A stretch of DNA of 64,000 nucleotides from Stenotrophomonas maltophilia (GTDB lineage: Bacteria > Pseudomonadota > Gammaproteobacteria > Xanthomonadales > Xanthomonadaceae). The translations under genes and the position numbers were made by a program. The stretch lies in contig NZ_SRHZ01000006.1 of assembly GCF_004684085.1 (NCBI RefSeq), positions 1 through 64,000 on the forward strand, in the 5' to 3' direction. The notes beneath the pieces were generated by a model. The model was not told the DNA's origin and did no database searches. It saw nothing but the letters and a program-made list of their open reading frames with translations. Positions 37,480-47,532 of this stretch are shown in pieces. The first letter of the stretch is position 1. Each line of letters starts with the position of its first letter.

Positions 37480-37915
37480 GGAAGTTGCGCAGCATCTGGT
37501 CCAGGCAGCGCCGGTAGTTGGTATGACCGGGCTGGCGGAACAACGCACCGATTTCCGACTTGGAGACGTTGAAACCCGCATTGGCGAAGATCTCCATCAG
37601 GTCCACGTCACGTAGCTGGAAGGCCACGCGCAGCTTCTTCAGCACCAGGTTGTTGTCGATGCGGGTTTCCACTGCACGCTGCGGCTGGCTCTCATCGCGA
37701 CCGCGAAGGTGCACGATCAGGCCATCGAGAAAGTGCGCCAGCGCGCTGTCGTTCATCGCCTCGAAGCCGGCTTCGTCATCGCGCCGCAGCCAGGCCTTCA
37801 CCTGCTCGGTATCCACCGCGAAGGCCGGATCGGCCATCTGGCACAGGGTCACCACGTGGTGGTCGCCCAGGTCCAGGGAGTAGCGCATGCTGCGCAGGAC
37901 ATCGTTGTTGATCAT
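37448..37915 (-). CDS. DUF1456 family protein (YehS-like)
   Basis: Protein of 155 residues with two DUF1456 repeats: MINNDVLRSMRYSLDLGDHH and, in the second half, RIDNNLVLKKLRVAFQLRD. Each repeat ends in a short motif like FNVSKSEIGALFRQPGHTNYR. The family is widespread in gammaproteobacteria without a known function; the repeats look like a nucleic-acid- or protein-binding fold. Start ATG 37915. Confidence 0.88.
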   Translation of the reverse strand: MINNDVLRSMRYSLDLGDHHVVTLCQMADPAFAVDTEQVKAWLRRDDEAGFEAMNDSALAHFLDGLIVHLRGRDESQPQRAVETRIDNNLVLKKLRVAFQLRDVDLMEIFANAGFNVSKSEIGALFRQPGHTNYRRCLDQMLRNFLKGLSLRLRG

Positions 37916-38029
37916 GGCCCAATTGTACCGGTCGCCCGGCAGGTGGGGCCGGATCTGGCCGATCAGGCAAGGCAACCCCCGGCCGACGGTGCCAGAATGG
38001 GGGTCTGGTTTTCCCCCTGGAGTTGCCTG

Positions 38030-38782
38030 ATGACCCGCACTGTCCTGATTACCGGCGCCACCTCCGGCTTCGGCGCCGCTGCCGTCCACCGCTTCGCCCA
38101 GGCGGGTTGGAAGGTGATCGCCACCGGCCGACGCGGCGAACGCCTGCAGCCGCTGGTCGACCGCTACGGCAAGGACGTGGTGCATGCCGCTGTCTTCGAC
38201 ATCCGCGATCCTGTGGCGATGGAAGCGGCGTTGCTGGCGCTGCCACCGGCCTTTGGTGAGATCGATCTGCTGGTCAACAACGCTGGCCTGGCGCAGGGCA
38301 CCGCGCCGGCACAGAGCGCAAAGCTCTCCGACTGGACCACGATGATCGACACCAACATCACCGCGCTGGTGACCCTGACCCATCGCCTGCTGCCGCAGCT
38401 GGTCGAGCGCAAGGGCGCGATCATCAACATTTCCTCGGTGGCCGGTGTCTACCCGTACCCGGGTGGCAATGCCTACGGAGGCACCAAGGCCTTCGTCAGC
38501 CAGTTCTCGCTGGGCCTGCGTTCGGACCTGCACGGCACCGGCGTGCGCGTGACCACGATCGAGCCGGGCATGGCCGAGACCGAGTTCACCGTGGTGCGTA
38601 CCCACGGCGACCAGGCTGCGTCGGACAAGCTCTATACCGGTGCCAACCCGATGACCGCCGAAGACATCGCCGAACAGATCTTCTGGGTGGCCAGCCTGCC
38701 GCCGCACCTGAACATCAATCGCCTGGAGCTGATGCCGGTCAGCCAGTCATTTGCTGGTTTCCAGGTGGCACGCGAAGGCTGA
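38030..38782 (+). CDS. SDR-family oxidoreductase, YdfG-like
   Basis: NADP-dependent short-chain dehydrogenase of 250 residues. The cofactor motif TGATSGFG lies at about residues 8-15, then NNAGLA, catalytic Ser in NISSVAG and the YxxxK pair in AYGGTKAF. The text matches the YdfG group (3-hydroxy acid / L-allo-threonine dehydrogenase; also reduces malonic semialdehyde in E. coli). The exact substrate is inferred. ATG 38030 fits the family start. Confidence 0.88.
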   Translation: MTRTVLITGATSGFGAAAVHRFAQAGWKVIATGRRGERLQPLVDRYGKDVVHAAVFDIRDPVAMEAALLALPPAFGEIDLLVNNAGLAQGTAPAQSAKLSDWTTMIDTNITALVTLTHRLLPQLVERKGAIINISSVAGVYPYPGGNAYGGTKAFVSQFSLGLRSDLHGTGVRVTTIEPGMAETEFTVVRTHGDQAASDKLYTGANPMTAEDIAEQIFWVASLPPHLNINRLELMPVSQSFAGFQVAREG

Positions 38783-38791
38783 CGGTCGTTT

Positions 38792-38817
38792 GTAGAGTCG
38801 AGCAAGCTCGACTCTAC
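38792..38817. repeat. GTAG palindrome ending in CTAC
   Basis: Perfect inverted repeat starting GTAGAGTCGAG and ending CTCGACTCTAC, 9 bases after the YdfG-like stop and directly before the terminator at 38824. Confidence 0.8.
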
Positions 38818-38823
38818 GGAAAC

Positions 38824-38852
38824 AAAAAAAGCCGGGCAATGCCCGGCTTTTT
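38824..38852. terminator. Bidirectional intrinsic terminator
   Basis: Stem AAAGCCGGGC/GCCCGGCTTT around loop AAT has an A-run on the left (38824-38830) and a T-run on the right (38848-38852). It serves both convergent genes: the YdfG-like gene and the SPOR gene. Confidence 0.9.
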
Positions 38853-38869
38853 CATTCACAACGGCAGAC

Positions 38870-39772
38870 TTACTGTGCCTTGATCGCCATCGCCTGCAGG
38901 CCGGTACCGTCCAGCTTCTGCTTGGCTTCGGACAGCTCGCCGGCACTGCCATACGGTCCCATGCGAACGCGGTACACGGTCTTGCCGTTGATCTGCGCCG
39001 ACTCCACGCGTGCCGCCAGGCCCATCATCGCCAGCTTGGCCTTGGTCGCCTCGGCATCGCCGGAGGCACCGAACGCGCCGGCCTGCAGGATGTAGCGGGC
39101 ATTGTCGGCGGCAGCCGGTGCAGCAGCCGCCGGAGTGCTGGCCGCGGCCGGCGCGGTTTCCGCGCGCGGTGCTGCGGTAGCGGCAGCCGTATTGGTCGAC
39201 GCCGTCGAAGCGCTGGCCGGCGGCGTTGCCGCAGCCGGACGCTCGCTCAGCGGCGCCGGCAGCGGACGGCTGGTGGCGGTTACCGGTGCGGTGCTGGCCA
39301 CGCTGGCGGTTGCCGTTGGTGCCGGCGCAGCGGCTGCGGCCGGAACCGGCTTGCCCTCCAAAGCGGCCTGCGCGCGCTGCGCTTCTGCCTTGGCCCGGCG
39401 CTGGTCTTCAGCACGCGCGCTGGCAGCCAGCTCGGCGTCGGACATCTCGACTTCCTTGCCCGGCAGCAGGGTGTAGAAGTCGTACTGGGTGGCGGCCGGC
39501 TTTTCCGGTTCGGCCGGCTTCGGCGTGGCTGGCTGCGCGGCCGGCTGGGTGCCGACATCGCTGTCGGCATCAGCGACCGGGGCCGGTTGCGCGTTCGGGT
39601 TCGGCTGCGGACCGGCGCGAAGGAAGCCATCGCCCTCGCCCTTGAACAGGTTCGGCGCCGCCAGGAACACCACGGCAGCAATCGCCACGCCAGCTACCAG
39701 CCACACCCATCCGGGTGTGCCCTGGCTGCTGCTGTTGCGTCGTGCCTGGTTTTTGCCGCGTCGTGCTGCCAT
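38870..39772 (-). CDS. SPOR-domain protein
   Basis: Bitopic inner-membrane protein of 300 residues. A basic N-terminus and single helix (about 20-42) are followed by a long Ala/Pro/Thr-rich linker (about 50-215) and a C-terminal SPOR domain (about 222-300: YILQAGAFGASGDAEATKAK). SPOR domains bind glycan strands stripped of stem peptides at the division septum. It lies 21 bases downstream of argS on the same strand, an arrangement conserved in other gammaproteobacteria. Confidence 0.88.
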   Translation of the reverse strand: MAARRGKNQARRNSSSQGTPGWVWLVAGVAIAAVVFLAAPNLFKGEGDGFLRAGPQPNPNAQPAPVADADSDVGTQPAAQPATPKPAEPEKPAATQYDFYTLLPGKEVEMSDAELAASARAEDQRRAKAEAQRAQAALEGKPVPAAAAAPAPTATASVASTAPVTATSRPLPAPLSERPAAATPPASASTASTNTAAATAAPRAETAPAAASTPAAAAPAAADNARYILQAGAFGASGDAEATKAKLAMMGLAARVESAQINGKTVYRVRMGPYGSAGELSEAKQKLDGTGLQAMAIKAQ

Positions 39773-39793
39773 GTGTACTGCGTCTCCTGATGC

Positions 39794-41482
39794 TTACATT
39801 TTTTCCGGGGCGCTGACGCCCAGGAGTTCGAGGCCGTTGGCCAGCACCTGGCGCGCGGCGCAGGCCAGGGTCAGCTTGGCGTTGCGGTCCGCAGCGTCTT
39901 CCACCAGCACCGGCGTCCCGTGATACCACGTGTGGAACGCGTGCGCCAATTCACGCAGGTACTGCGCCACCAGATGCGGTTCCAGCGCCACGCCGGCCGC
40001 TTCCACCACTTCCGGATACCGCGAGATTTCGTTCATCAGCAGCAGCGAGGCGTCGTCGGACAAGCGGCTGAAGTTGGCCAGGCCACTGCCCTGTTCGTAC
40101 ACCAGGCCTTTTTCCTGCGCCTGGCGCAGCAGGCTGCAGACGCGGGCATGCGCGTACTGCACGTAGAACACCGGGTTGTCGTTGCTCTGCTGGCGGGCCA
40201 GGTCGATGTCGAAGGTCAGCTGCGAATCGGGCTTGCGCGCGATCAGGAACCAGCGGGTGGCATCGCGGCCGGCTTCCTCGATCAGGTCGCGCAGGGTGAA
40301 ATAGCTGCCGGCACGCTTGGACAGCTTCACTTCCTCACCGCCGCGCATGACGGTGACCATCTGGTGCAGCACGTACTCCGGCCAGCCCTGCGGGATGCCC
40401 ACTTCCATCGCCTGCAGGCCGGCACGCACGCGCGCCAGCGAGCCGTGGTGGTCGGCGCCCAGTTCGGTGATCGCGCGCTCGTAGCCGCGCTGCCACTTGG
40501 ACAGGTGGTAGGCCACGTCCGGCACGAAGTAGGTGAAGGTGCCGTCGGACTTGCGCATCACGCGGTCCTTGTCGTCACCGAAGTCGGTGCTGCGCAGCCA
40601 CAGCGCGCCACCTTCTTCATAGGTATGGCCCGACGCCTGCAGCTTGGCCACCGCTTCGGCCACCTTGCCGTCGGCGTACAGCGAGCTTTCCAGGAAGTAG
40701 ATGTCGAAGTCGACGCCGAACGCAGCCAGGTCCAGGTTCTGCTCGTTGCGCAGGTAGGCCACGGCAAAGCGACGGATCGCCTGCATGTCCTCCGGGTCCT
40801 TGGCACCCACCACGAGGGTGCCTTCCAGGTCGACGCTGGCACCGGTCATGTAGGCGCGTGCGACGTCGGCGATGTACTCACCACGGTAGCCGCCTTCCGG
40901 CCAGCCTTCCTGGTCCGGGGCTATGCCCTTCACGCGTGCCTGGGTCGACAGCGCCAGGTTCTCGATCTGCACGCCGGCGTCGTTGTAGTAGAACTCGCGC
41001 TTGGCGTTCCAGCCATTGGCGTCGAGCACACGGGCCACGCAGTCACCGATCGCCGCCGCGCGGCCATGGCCGACATGCAGCGGGCCGGTCGGGTTGGCCG
41101 ACACGTACTCCACGCCCACCGTGCGGCCATTGCCGGACAGGTTGCGGCCGTAGTCGTGGGCTTCCTTGATGACCGACGCGGCTTCGCGCTGGTACGCGGC
41201 CGGGGCCAGGTAGAAGTTGATGAAGCCGGGACCGGCGATCTCGACCTTGCTGACGTCCTCGCTGCGTGGCAGCGCCTCGACCAGCGCCTGTGCCAGTGCG
41301 CGCGGATTGCTGCGCGCAGCCTTGGCCAGCAGCATCGCGGCGTTGGTGGCGAAGTCGCCGTGGTCGCGGGTCTTCGGGCGCTCGACCACGAAGTCCGGCG
41401 GCAGGGAGTCGGCGGGCAGGGTGCCATTGGCGCGCAAGGCTTCGATGCCTTGGCTGATCAGGGCGCGGAGGAGATTTTTCAC
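39794..41482 (-). CDS. argS: Arginine--tRNA ligase
   Basis: Class I aminoacyl-tRNA synthetase of 562 residues, close to the usual 577. It charges tRNA-Arg with arginine. Visible features are the N-terminal additional domain, [19 protein letters not shown] containing the HIGH-type motif (HVGH), the degenerate KMSKS-type KLSKRAG and the C-terminal anticodon-binding helices ([13 protein letters not shown]). GTG 41482 gives the normal N-terminus ([15 protein letters not shown]). It is followed by the SPOR gene in a two-gene operon. Confidence 0.95.
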   Translation of the reverse strand: MKNLLRALISQGIEALRANGTLPADSLPPDFVVERPKTRDHGDFATNAAMLLAKAARSNPRALAQALVEALPRSEDVSKVEIAGPGFINFYLAPAAYQREAASVIKEAHDYGRNLSGNGRTVGVEYVSANPTGPLHVGHGRAAAIGDCVARVLDANGWNAKREFYYNDAGVQIENLALSTQARVKGIAPDQEGWPEGGYRGEYIADVARAYMTGASVDLEGTLVVGAKDPEDMQAIRRFAVAYLRNEQNLDLAAFGVDFDIYFLESSLYADGKVAEAVAKLQASGHTYEEGGALWLRSTDFGDDKDRVMRKSDGTFTYFVPDVAYHLSKWQRGYERAITELGADHHGSLARVRAGLQAMEVGIPQGWPEYVLHQMVTVMRGGEEVKLSKRAGSYFTLRDLIEEAGRDATRWFLIARKPDSQLTFDIDLARQQSNDNPVFYVQYAHARVCSLLRQAQEKGLVYEQGSGLANFSRLSDDASLLLMNEISRYPEVVEAAGVALEPHLVAQYLRELAHAFHTWYHGTPVLVEDAADRNAKLTLACAARQVLANGLELLGVSAPEKM

Positions 41483-41595
41483 GAGGCCTGCTGTGAGAAT
41501 GAGCGGCGGAATCGCCCATTTTAGCGCAGATGCCAGCAGCCACGCTGACCGGAACCTGCCTGTGGGGCACCCCGCCAACTGCGGCCGGGCGGCAG

Positions 41596-42300
41596 TCAGC
41601 CGAACAAGCGAGGCTGCGGCGCTGACAGCAGGCCTCGTTCAGCAAACGAAACGGGGCGCCCCTCACCCACCACGAAGTGGTCCAGCAGGCGCACGTCCAC
41701 CAGCGCCAGCGCCTGCTGCAGTTCGTCGGTGATGCGGGTATCGGCGCCGGAGGGTTCAGGGTCTCCGGAAGGGTGATTGTGGCTGAGGATCACCGCCGCC
41801 GCGTTGTGCAGCAGGGCGCGCCGCACCACTTCGCGGGGGTAGACCGGGGCGGCGTTGATGGTGCCGTGGAACAGCTCCTCGCAGGCGATCAGGCGGTGGC
41901 GGTTGTCCAGGAACAGGGCCATGAAGATCTCGCGGGCCTGCCCGCGCAGGCGGTGCTGCAGGTAGCGGCCGACCGCGGCCGGGTTGTTGCCGACCGCCTC
42001 GCCGTGCTCCAGCTCGGCGGTGAGGTAACGGTGCGCCAGTTCCAGCCCGGCGGCCAGCGTGCAGCTGCGGGCCGGGCCGAGCCCGGGCAAGCGGGCCAGT
42101 TCGCCTGCGGGACGGTCGAGCAGCACCCGCAAGGGGCCATGTGCCTGCAGCAGGTCGCGCGCGGTCTGCACGGCATCGCGGCCACCGAAGCCGGAGCCGA
42201 GGAACAGGGCCAGCAGTTCGGCGTCGGAAAGTGCGGTGGGCCCGCGGGCGATCAACTTCTCGCGGGGGCGTTCCTGTTCGGGCCAGTCATGGATGGGCAT
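41596..42300 (-). CDS. radC: RadC family protein (JAMM domain)
   Basis: Protein of 234 residues. An N-terminal helix-hairpin-helix region ([14 protein letters not shown]) precedes an MPN/JAMM metal-binding domain with [14 protein letters not shown]. Despite its name it is not established as a DNA-repair enzyme; in other bacteria it affects natural transformation or recombination only mildly. ATG 42300 fits [16 protein letters not shown]. Confidence 0.92.
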   Translation of the reverse strand: MPIHDWPEQERPREKLIARGPTALSDAELLALFLGSGFGGRDAVQTARDLLQAHGPLRVLLDRPAGELARLPGLGPARSCTLAAGLELAHRYLTAELEHGEAVGNNPAAVGRYLQHRLRGQAREIFMALFLDNRHRLIACEELFHGTINAAPVYPREVVRRALLHNAAAVILSHNHPSGDPEPSGADTRITDELQQALALVDVRLLDHFVVGEGRPVSFAERGLLSAPQPRLFG

Positions 42301-42370
42301 GCCTGCATCATCGCCAGCCCCAGCGGCCTCTCCCATCGGGGCTTGCCGCGGGTGCGGGTCGGTTGATGCC

Positions 42371-42997
42371 TCAGTCGCGCCGGGTCTGCAGGTAGTCGAA
42401 CAGCTCCTGGTTGTTCTGCAGGCCCAGCTTGCGCTTGGCCTCGGCCTTCTGCCGGCTGATGGTCTTCGGGCTGCGCCCACAGCGCTCGGCGACTTCGTTC
42501 ACGTTGAGGCCGGCCGCCAGCAGCTCCAGCACTTCCTGCTCGCGCGCCGACAGCGGCGCCGGTTCGCGTGGGAACAGCAGGTCGCGGGCCTGCAGGTGGT
42601 GGCGAAGCTGCTGGGAGACGAACACCTGCCCGGCCAGTGCGGACTTCAGTGCCTGCGGCAGTTCGGTGAAATCGGCGCATTTGTCGACCAGGCCGCTGAT
42701 GCCCTCGCGCAGCAGGCCATCAAGCAGGCCCGGATGGCGCGCGCCGGTCAGCACCACCACCGGCAGGCCGGGGTGGCGCTGCCGCAATGCGTCGATCAGT
42801 TCCGGGCCGTCGGGACCGGAACCCGGCATCGACAGATCGGTCAGCACCGCATCGCAATCGTGGTGGTCCACCAGCTGCAGCAGCCCGGCGCCGTCACTGG
42901 CGCTGCCGACGATCTCCATCAGGTGCGTCTGCAGCACGATGCGGATGCCGTGCAGGACCACGGGATGGTCGTCGGCGATGATGATGCGTGGGTGCAC
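42371..42997 (-). CDS. LuxR-family response regulator (RcsB-like, orphan)
   Basis: Regulator of 208 residues. The receiver has the acidic pair in [10 protein letters not shown], phospho-acceptor Asp in [11 protein letters not shown], Thr in VVVLTGA and Lys in LVDKCAD, so it looks functional. A LuxR helix-turn-helix follows ([20 protein letters not shown]). GTG 42997 is supported by AAGGAG just upstream. No histidine kinase lies near; it neighbours radC and coaBC, which are not obvious targets. Confidence 0.85.
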   Translation of the reverse strand: MHPRIIIADDHPVVLHGIRIVLQTHLMEIVGSASDGAGLLQLVDHHDCDAVLTDLSMPGSGPDGPELIDALRQRHPGLPVVVLTGARHPGLLDGLLREGISGLVDKCADFTELPQALKSALAGQVFVSQQLRHHLQARDLLFPREPAPLSAREQEVLELLAAGLNVNEVAERCGRSPKTISRQKAEAKRKLGLQNNQELFDYLQTRRD

Positions 42998-43225
42998 GCG
43001 GCTCCTTGCAGATCGAACGGACCGCTGCATGCAGCGGCCAACGCCTGATTCTGCAAAATGCCGGGGCCGCAGAGGTATAGGAAAGGTCCGAAACCGCTAC
43101 CGGATGAGTCCCGGGTCAACGTAGGCGGACTCCATCTGCTGATAGCCGCCCGCTATGTGCGCCCTGCACCGGGACATTACCGACCATCGGGTAAGCTAAC
43201 GCCCTCGTTTGCACAGGAATTCCAG

Positions 43226-44488
43226 GTGGCTGACTCCCCCAACGCTTCTCCCGCGCCGGTCCGCGCGCTGGAAGGTCAGAAACTGCTGTTGTGCGTCGGA
43301 GGTGGGATCGCGGCCTACAAGAGCCTGGAACTGGTGCGACGCCTGCGCGACGCCGGTGCCCACGTGCAGGTGGCAATGACCGCCGGTGCCCAGCAGTTCG
43401 TCACTCCGCTCAGCTTCCAGGCCCTGTCCGGGCAGCCGACCCGCACCACGCTGTGGGACAGCGCCGCCGAACAGGCCATGGGCCACATCGAGCTGGCCCG
43501 CTGGGCCGACCGCATCGTGGTCGCCCCGGGTACCGCCGATCTGCTCGCACGACTGGCCCAGGGCCATGCCGATGACCTGGTCAGCACCCTGTGCCTGGCC
43601 AGCACCGCACCGCTGACGATCTGCCCGGCGATGAACCATCGCATGTGGCTGCATCCGGCCACCCAGGCCAACATCGCCCTGCTGCGCCAGCGTGGCGCGC
43701 AGGTGATCGGCCCGGTGGATGGTCCGCTGGCCGAAGGCGAATCCGGTCCTGGCCGTCTGGCCGAACCCGGCGACATCGTGGCCGCGCTGGCGGCCAATGG
43801 CGGCGCCGCTGCGACGGTTGCTGCGCCGGAAACCCGTGCCCTGCAGGGGTTGCGCCTGCTGATCAGTGCCGGTCCGACCTACGAAGACATCGATCCGGTG
43901 CGCTACGTCGGCAACCGCAGCAGCGGCAAGATGGGCTTCGCCCTGGCCGCTGCGGCCGCCGCACTCGGCGCCCAGGTGGTGCTGGTCAGCGGCCCGGTAC
44001 AGCTGCCGACGCCGACGGGCGTGCAGCGCATCGATGTGCGCTCGGCCGCGCAGATGCGCGATGCCGTACTGAAATCGCTGCCGGCCGACATCTACATCGG
44101 TGCGGCGGCCGTTTCCGACTACACGCCGCGCCAGGTCGCCGCGCAGAAACTGAAGAAGACCGCCGACAGCCAGTCGCTGGTGATCGAGCTGGTACGCACG
44201 CCGGACATCCTTGCCGAGGTGGCTGCGCAGACGCAGTCGCTGAAGCTGGTGGTTGGCTTCGCCGCCGAGACCCACGACGTGGAGAAGTACGCACGTGGCA
44301 AGCTGGTCGACAAGCGCCTGGATCTGGTGATTGCCAACCAGGTCGGCATCAGCGGCGGCGGTTTCGAGAGCGACAACAATGCCGCCACTGCCTTCTGGCA
44401 GGACGGTGAACAGGTATTCCCGGCCACCTCCAAGCGCGAGCTGGCCGAACAACTGCTGGCGCTGATCGCGCGGAGACTCCAGGCATGA
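43226..44488 (+). CDS. coaBC: Bifunctional PPC synthetase/decarboxylase CoaBC
   Basis: Coenzyme A biosynthesis enzyme of 420 residues. The N-terminal CoaC part (about 1-190) is a flavin-dependent phosphopantothenoylcysteine decarboxylase with [15 protein letters not shown], the active-site His in [10 protein letters not shown] and the PAMNHRMW motif. The C-terminal CoaB part carries [21 protein letters not shown] and AAVSDYTP and ligates cysteine to phosphopantothenate. The flap before GPGR, usually ACG with a catalytic Cys, reads AEGESGPGR here (Glu170 at 43733-43735). GTG 43226 has AGGA 8 bases upstream. Its stop overlaps dut. Confidence 0.93.
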   Translation: MADSPNASPAPVRALEGQKLLLCVGGGIAAYKSLELVRRLRDAGAHVQVAMTAGAQQFVTPLSFQALSGQPTRTTLWDSAAEQAMGHIELARWADRIVVAPGTADLLARLAQGHADDLVSTLCLASTAPLTICPAMNHRMWLHPATQANIALLRQRGAQVIGPVDGPLAEGESGPGRLAEPGDIVAALAANGGAAATVAAPETRALQGLRLLISAGPTYEDIDPVRYVGNRSSGKMGFALAAAAAALGAQVVLVSGPVQLPTPTGVQRIDVRSAAQMRDAVLKSLPADIYIGAAAVSDYTPRQVAAQKLKKTADSQSLVIELVRTPDILAEVAAQTQSLKLVVGFAAETHDVEKYARGKLVDKRLDLVIANQVGISGGGFESDNNAATAFWQDGEQVFPATSKRELAEQLLALIARRLQA

Positions 44489-44958
44489 CCCAGGCATCCA
44501 CTTCCCAACCGCTGCAGGTCAAGCTGCTCGATCCGCGCTTCGGCGACAGTTGGCCGCTGCCGGCCTACGCCACCGAAGCCAGCGCCGGCATGGACCTGCG
44601 CGCGGCACTGGAAACCGCGCTGACCCTGCAGCCCGGCGATACCGCATTGGTGCCCAGCGGGCTGGCGATCCACATCGCCGACCCGCACCTGTGCGCGGTG
44701 ATCCTGCCGCGTTCGGGGCTGGGCCATCGCCACGGCATCGTGCTCGGCAACGGCACCGGCCTGATCGATGCCGATTACCAGGGCCCGCTGCTGATCAGCG
44801 TCTGGAACCGTGGCCGCGAGGCCTTCACCATCGAGCCGGGCGATCGCATCGCGCAGCTGGTGGTCATGCCGATTGCCCGCGTCAGCCTGCAGGTGGTGGA
44901 TACTTTCACCGACAGCGTGCGGGGAACGGGTGGATTCGGCCATACCGGGGTGCGTTGA
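44485..44958 (+). CDS. dut: dUTP diphosphatase
   Basis: Trimeric dUTPase of 157 residues that hydrolyses dUTP to dUMP, keeping uracil out of DNA and feeding dTMP synthesis. Motifs 1-5 are present: [37 protein letters not shown] and GTGGFGHTG. It starts within the end of coaBC (4-base overlap) and is followed by the phosphomannomutase gene 13 bases on, the usual coaBC-dut-algC order of gammaproteobacteria. Confidence 0.95.
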   Translation: MTQASTSQPLQVKLLDPRFGDSWPLPAYATEASAGMDLRAALETALTLQPGDTALVPSGLAIHIADPHLCAVILPRSGLGHRHGIVLGNGTGLIDADYQGPLLISVWNRGREAFTIEPGDRIAQLVVMPIARVSLQVVDTFTDSVRGTGGFGHTGVR

Positions 44959-44970
44959 CAGGGGACATCG

Positions 44971-47319
44971 ATGAGCGGCATCGGGGAAGGACAGCGGGGA
45001 CGGTCGTTGGGTCGCAGTGCACCACTATTGGGGGTGCTGCTGATCCTGCTGGCCGGCTGGTTCGGATGGAGCGCGGTGCAGCAATGGCGGCAGGAAGCCA
45101 ACGGGCAGGCGCTGGAAGAAGCGCGTGACCAGGCCGTGCAGGGCCTGCAGCAGGCCGCTGCGGGCCAGTTGCAGCAGCTGCAGCAGCAGTTGAAGAACGA
45201 CCGCGTGCAGCAGGCGCTGCAGGCCGGCGATGCGGCTGCAGCGGCGCTGGCCGTGCGCGAGAGCTGGACCGGCGTGGAACAGGTTGAAGTGCTGGTTGCC
45301 GATCTGGCCAGCGCCTATGCGGATCCGGCCACCTTCGGCTATGCCCGCCTGGCATTGCTGGAAGCAGCGTTGGCCGAAGGCAAGCCCAGCCTGCGCGTGG
45401 TACGCGATGGCGGTGGCAACCGTCTGGGCCTGGCTGCACCGGTGCAGTTGGGCAGCCTTGGGCCGGCGGTGCTCTATGTGCGCCAGCCATTGCTGCGGCT
45501 GACCGCGCCGCTGGACCAGGTCAGTGCGCCGACCACGGGGTTCCTCGGTTTGCGCCAAGGGATGCATGATCTGGTCACCCAGGGCGATGCCAGCCTGGCC
45601 GAGAGCGCCGAGGCACTGGCGCGACCGATTCCGGGCACGACGCTGCGCCTGGTGGCTGCGGTACCCAATGTTGAAGCCGGTCCACTGGGCCTGGGCGCGC
45701 TGGCCAGCGCCATCGTCGCGCTGTTGCTGGCGTTCATCGCTGTGCTGCTGGTGGTCGGCCGTGGCCGCCTGCCGAAGACCCTGCCGCTGCCGCGCCGCGC
45801 CGCTGCGGTGAATGCTGACCATGGCCCGACCCTGAGCGAGAGCCTGCAGCAGGCACCGCCACCGGTGGCTACCGTGGCCGGCAGTGGTGATGCCACGCCA
45901 CCGCCGCCACCGCCGGTGCCGGCCGAGGAGCTGGCCGCCGGCATCTTCCGCGCCTACGACATCCGCGGCGTGGTTGGCAGCGAACTGACACCGAAGACCG
46001 CCGCGCTGATTGGCCAGGCCATCGGCACCGTGGCGCTGGAACAGGGCCTGCGCGAGGTGGTGATCGGCCGCGACGGCCGCTTGTCCGGCCCGGAACTGGC
46101 CGCAGGATTGGCCGAGGGCCTGAGGCGCGCCGGTTGCGCGGTGATCGACATCGGCCTGGCGCCGACCCCGGTCGTGTACTACGCCGCCTTCCATCTGCGT
46201 ACCGGCACCTGCGTGGCGGTCACCGGCAGCCACAATCCGCCCGAGTACAACGGCTTCAAGGTGGTCATCGGCGGCGAAACGCTGTCCGGCGATGCGATCA
46301 CCGATCTCTACCATCGCATCGTCGAAGGCAGGCTGGTGCAGGCCGCCGAACCGGGCGACTACCAGCAGCGCGACGTTGCTGCCGACTACATCCAGCGTAT
46401 CGCCGACGATGTGCAGCTGGACCGCCCGTTGAAGGTGGTGGCCGATGCAGGCAATGGTGTCGCCGGTGCGCTTGCACCGCAGCTGCTGGAAGCGATCGGC
46501 GCCGAAGTCATCCCCTTGTACTGTGATGTCGACGGCACCTTCCCCAACCATCATCCGGACCCCAGCGAGCCGGCCAACCTGGAAGACCTGGTAGCGACGG
46601 TCAAGCGCTTCGGCGCCGACCTGGGCGTGGCCTTTGATGGCGACGGTGACCGGCTGGGCGTGGTCACCGGCGAAGGCAGGATCATCTACGCCGACCGCCT
46701 GCTGATGCTGTTCGCCGCCGATGTGCTGATGCGCAATCCGGGCGCGATGGTGATCTACGACGTGAAGTGCACCGGCAAGCTGTCCGACCACGTGCTGCGC
46801 AATGGTGGCAGCCCGTTGATGTGGAAGACCGGGCATTCGCTGATGAAGGCGAAGATGCGCGAGACCGACGCGGAACTGGCCGGCGAGATGAGCGGCCACT
46901 TCTTCTTCAAGGAGCGCTGGTTCGGTTTCGATGATGGCCTGTACGCAGCCGCGCGCCTGCTGGAGATCCTGGCCCAGCGCGAGGAAACACCGGATGAGGT
47001 GCTGGCCGAGCTACCGGACATGGTGGCCACGCCGGAGCTGAAAGTGCCGGTGGCCGAAGGTACGCCGCACGCGCTGGTGGCGATGCTGGTGGCGGCGGCG
47101 CAGTCGCCGGACAACCCGTACGTGGGTGGGCGGCTGTCGACCATCGACGGCCTGCGCGTGGACTTCGCCGATGGCTGGGGCCTGGTGCGTGCCTCCAACA
47201 CCACGCCGGTGCTGGTGCTGCGTTTCGAAGGTAACGACGAAGCGGCGCTGGAACGTATCCAGGCGCTGTTCCGCAGCCAGCTGCAACCGGTGCTGGGCGA
47301 CACCCCTCTGGGGTTCTGA
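44971..47319 (+). CDS. Phosphomannomutase/phosphoglucomutase with membrane N-terminal extension (AlgC/XanB-like)
   Basis: Interconverts hexose 6- and 1-phosphates for lipopolysaccharide and exopolysaccharide sugar nucleotides. Of 782 residues, the first about 310 are an extension: one helix (about 15-35), a helical periplasmic-like domain with Gln/Ala-rich coiled coil, a second helix (about 240-265) and a proline-rich linker. The catalytic part begins at GIFRAYDIRGVV, with the phosphoserine loop TGSHNPPEYNGFK (Ser about 419), metal loop DGDGDR and sugar loop GEMSGHFFF. Some pseudomonads carry a similar extended AlgC. The extension may tether the enzyme to the inner membrane. Confidence 0.9.
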   Translation: MSGIGEGQRGRSLGRSAPLLGVLLILLAGWFGWSAVQQWRQEANGQALEEARDQAVQGLQQAAAGQLQQLQQQLKNDRVQQALQAGDAAAAALAVRESWTGVEQVEVLVADLASAYADPATFGYARLALLEAALAEGKPSLRVVRDGGGNRLGLAAPVQLGSLGPAVLYVRQPLLRLTAPLDQVSAPTTGFLGLRQGMHDLVTQGDASLAESAEALARPIPGTTLRLVAAVPNVEAGPLGLGALASAIVALLLAFIAVLLVVGRGRLPKTLPLPRRAAAVNADHGPTLSESLQQAPPPVATVAGSGDATPPPPPPVPAEELAAGIFRAYDIRGVVGSELTPKTAALIGQAIGTVALEQGLREVVIGRDGRLSGPELAAGLAEGLRRAGCAVIDIGLAPTPVVYYAAFHLRTGTCVAVTGSHNPPEYNGFKVVIGGETLSGDAITDLYHRIVEGRLVQAAEPGDYQQRDVAADYIQRIADDVQLDRPLKVVADAGNGVAGALAPQLLEAIGAEVIPLYCDVDGTFPNHHPDPSEPANLEDLVATVKRFGADLGVAFDGDGDRLGVVTGEGRIIYADRLLMLFAADVLMRNPGAMVIYDVKCTGKLSDHVLRNGGSPLMWKTGHSLMKAKMRETDAELAGEMSGHFFFKERWFGFDDGLYAAARLLEILAQREETPDEVLAELPDMVATPELKVPVAEGTPHALVAMLVAAAQSPDNPYVGGRLSTIDGLRVDFADGWGLVRASNTTPVLVLRFEGNDEAALERIQALFRSQLQPVLGDTPLGF

Positions 47320-47333
47320 TCGGTCGTGGTGGG

Positions 47334-47529
47334 GCCGGGCTGCGCCCGGCACCGCAATCCACTTTGGTGGGTGCCGACCGTTGGTCGGCACGGGGTCGGA
47401 TCCCGTTGCTTCGCAACGGGCTCTGACCCCAGGTTCCGGATCGACGGCATCCACGCATGGCGTGGATCTACTTGTCGGGTAGGCGCCGCCATATCACCGC
47501 TCTGGTGGGTGCGGACCGTTGGTCGGCAC
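47334..47529. repeat. Cluster of five palindromes of mixed classes
   Basis: The gap after the phosphomannomutase gene holds GCCGGGC/GCCCGGC (47334-47350), GTGCCGACCG/TGGTCGGCAC (47371-47391), a GGGGTCGGATCC-class hairpin (47392-47430, cousin of 6878-6916), an ATCCACGC palindrome ending CTAC (47448-47471) and a second GTGCGGACCG/TGGTCGGCAC (47509-47529). It separates the convergent phosphomannomutase and kdpE genes. Confidence 0.75.
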
Positions 47530-47532
47530 GCC

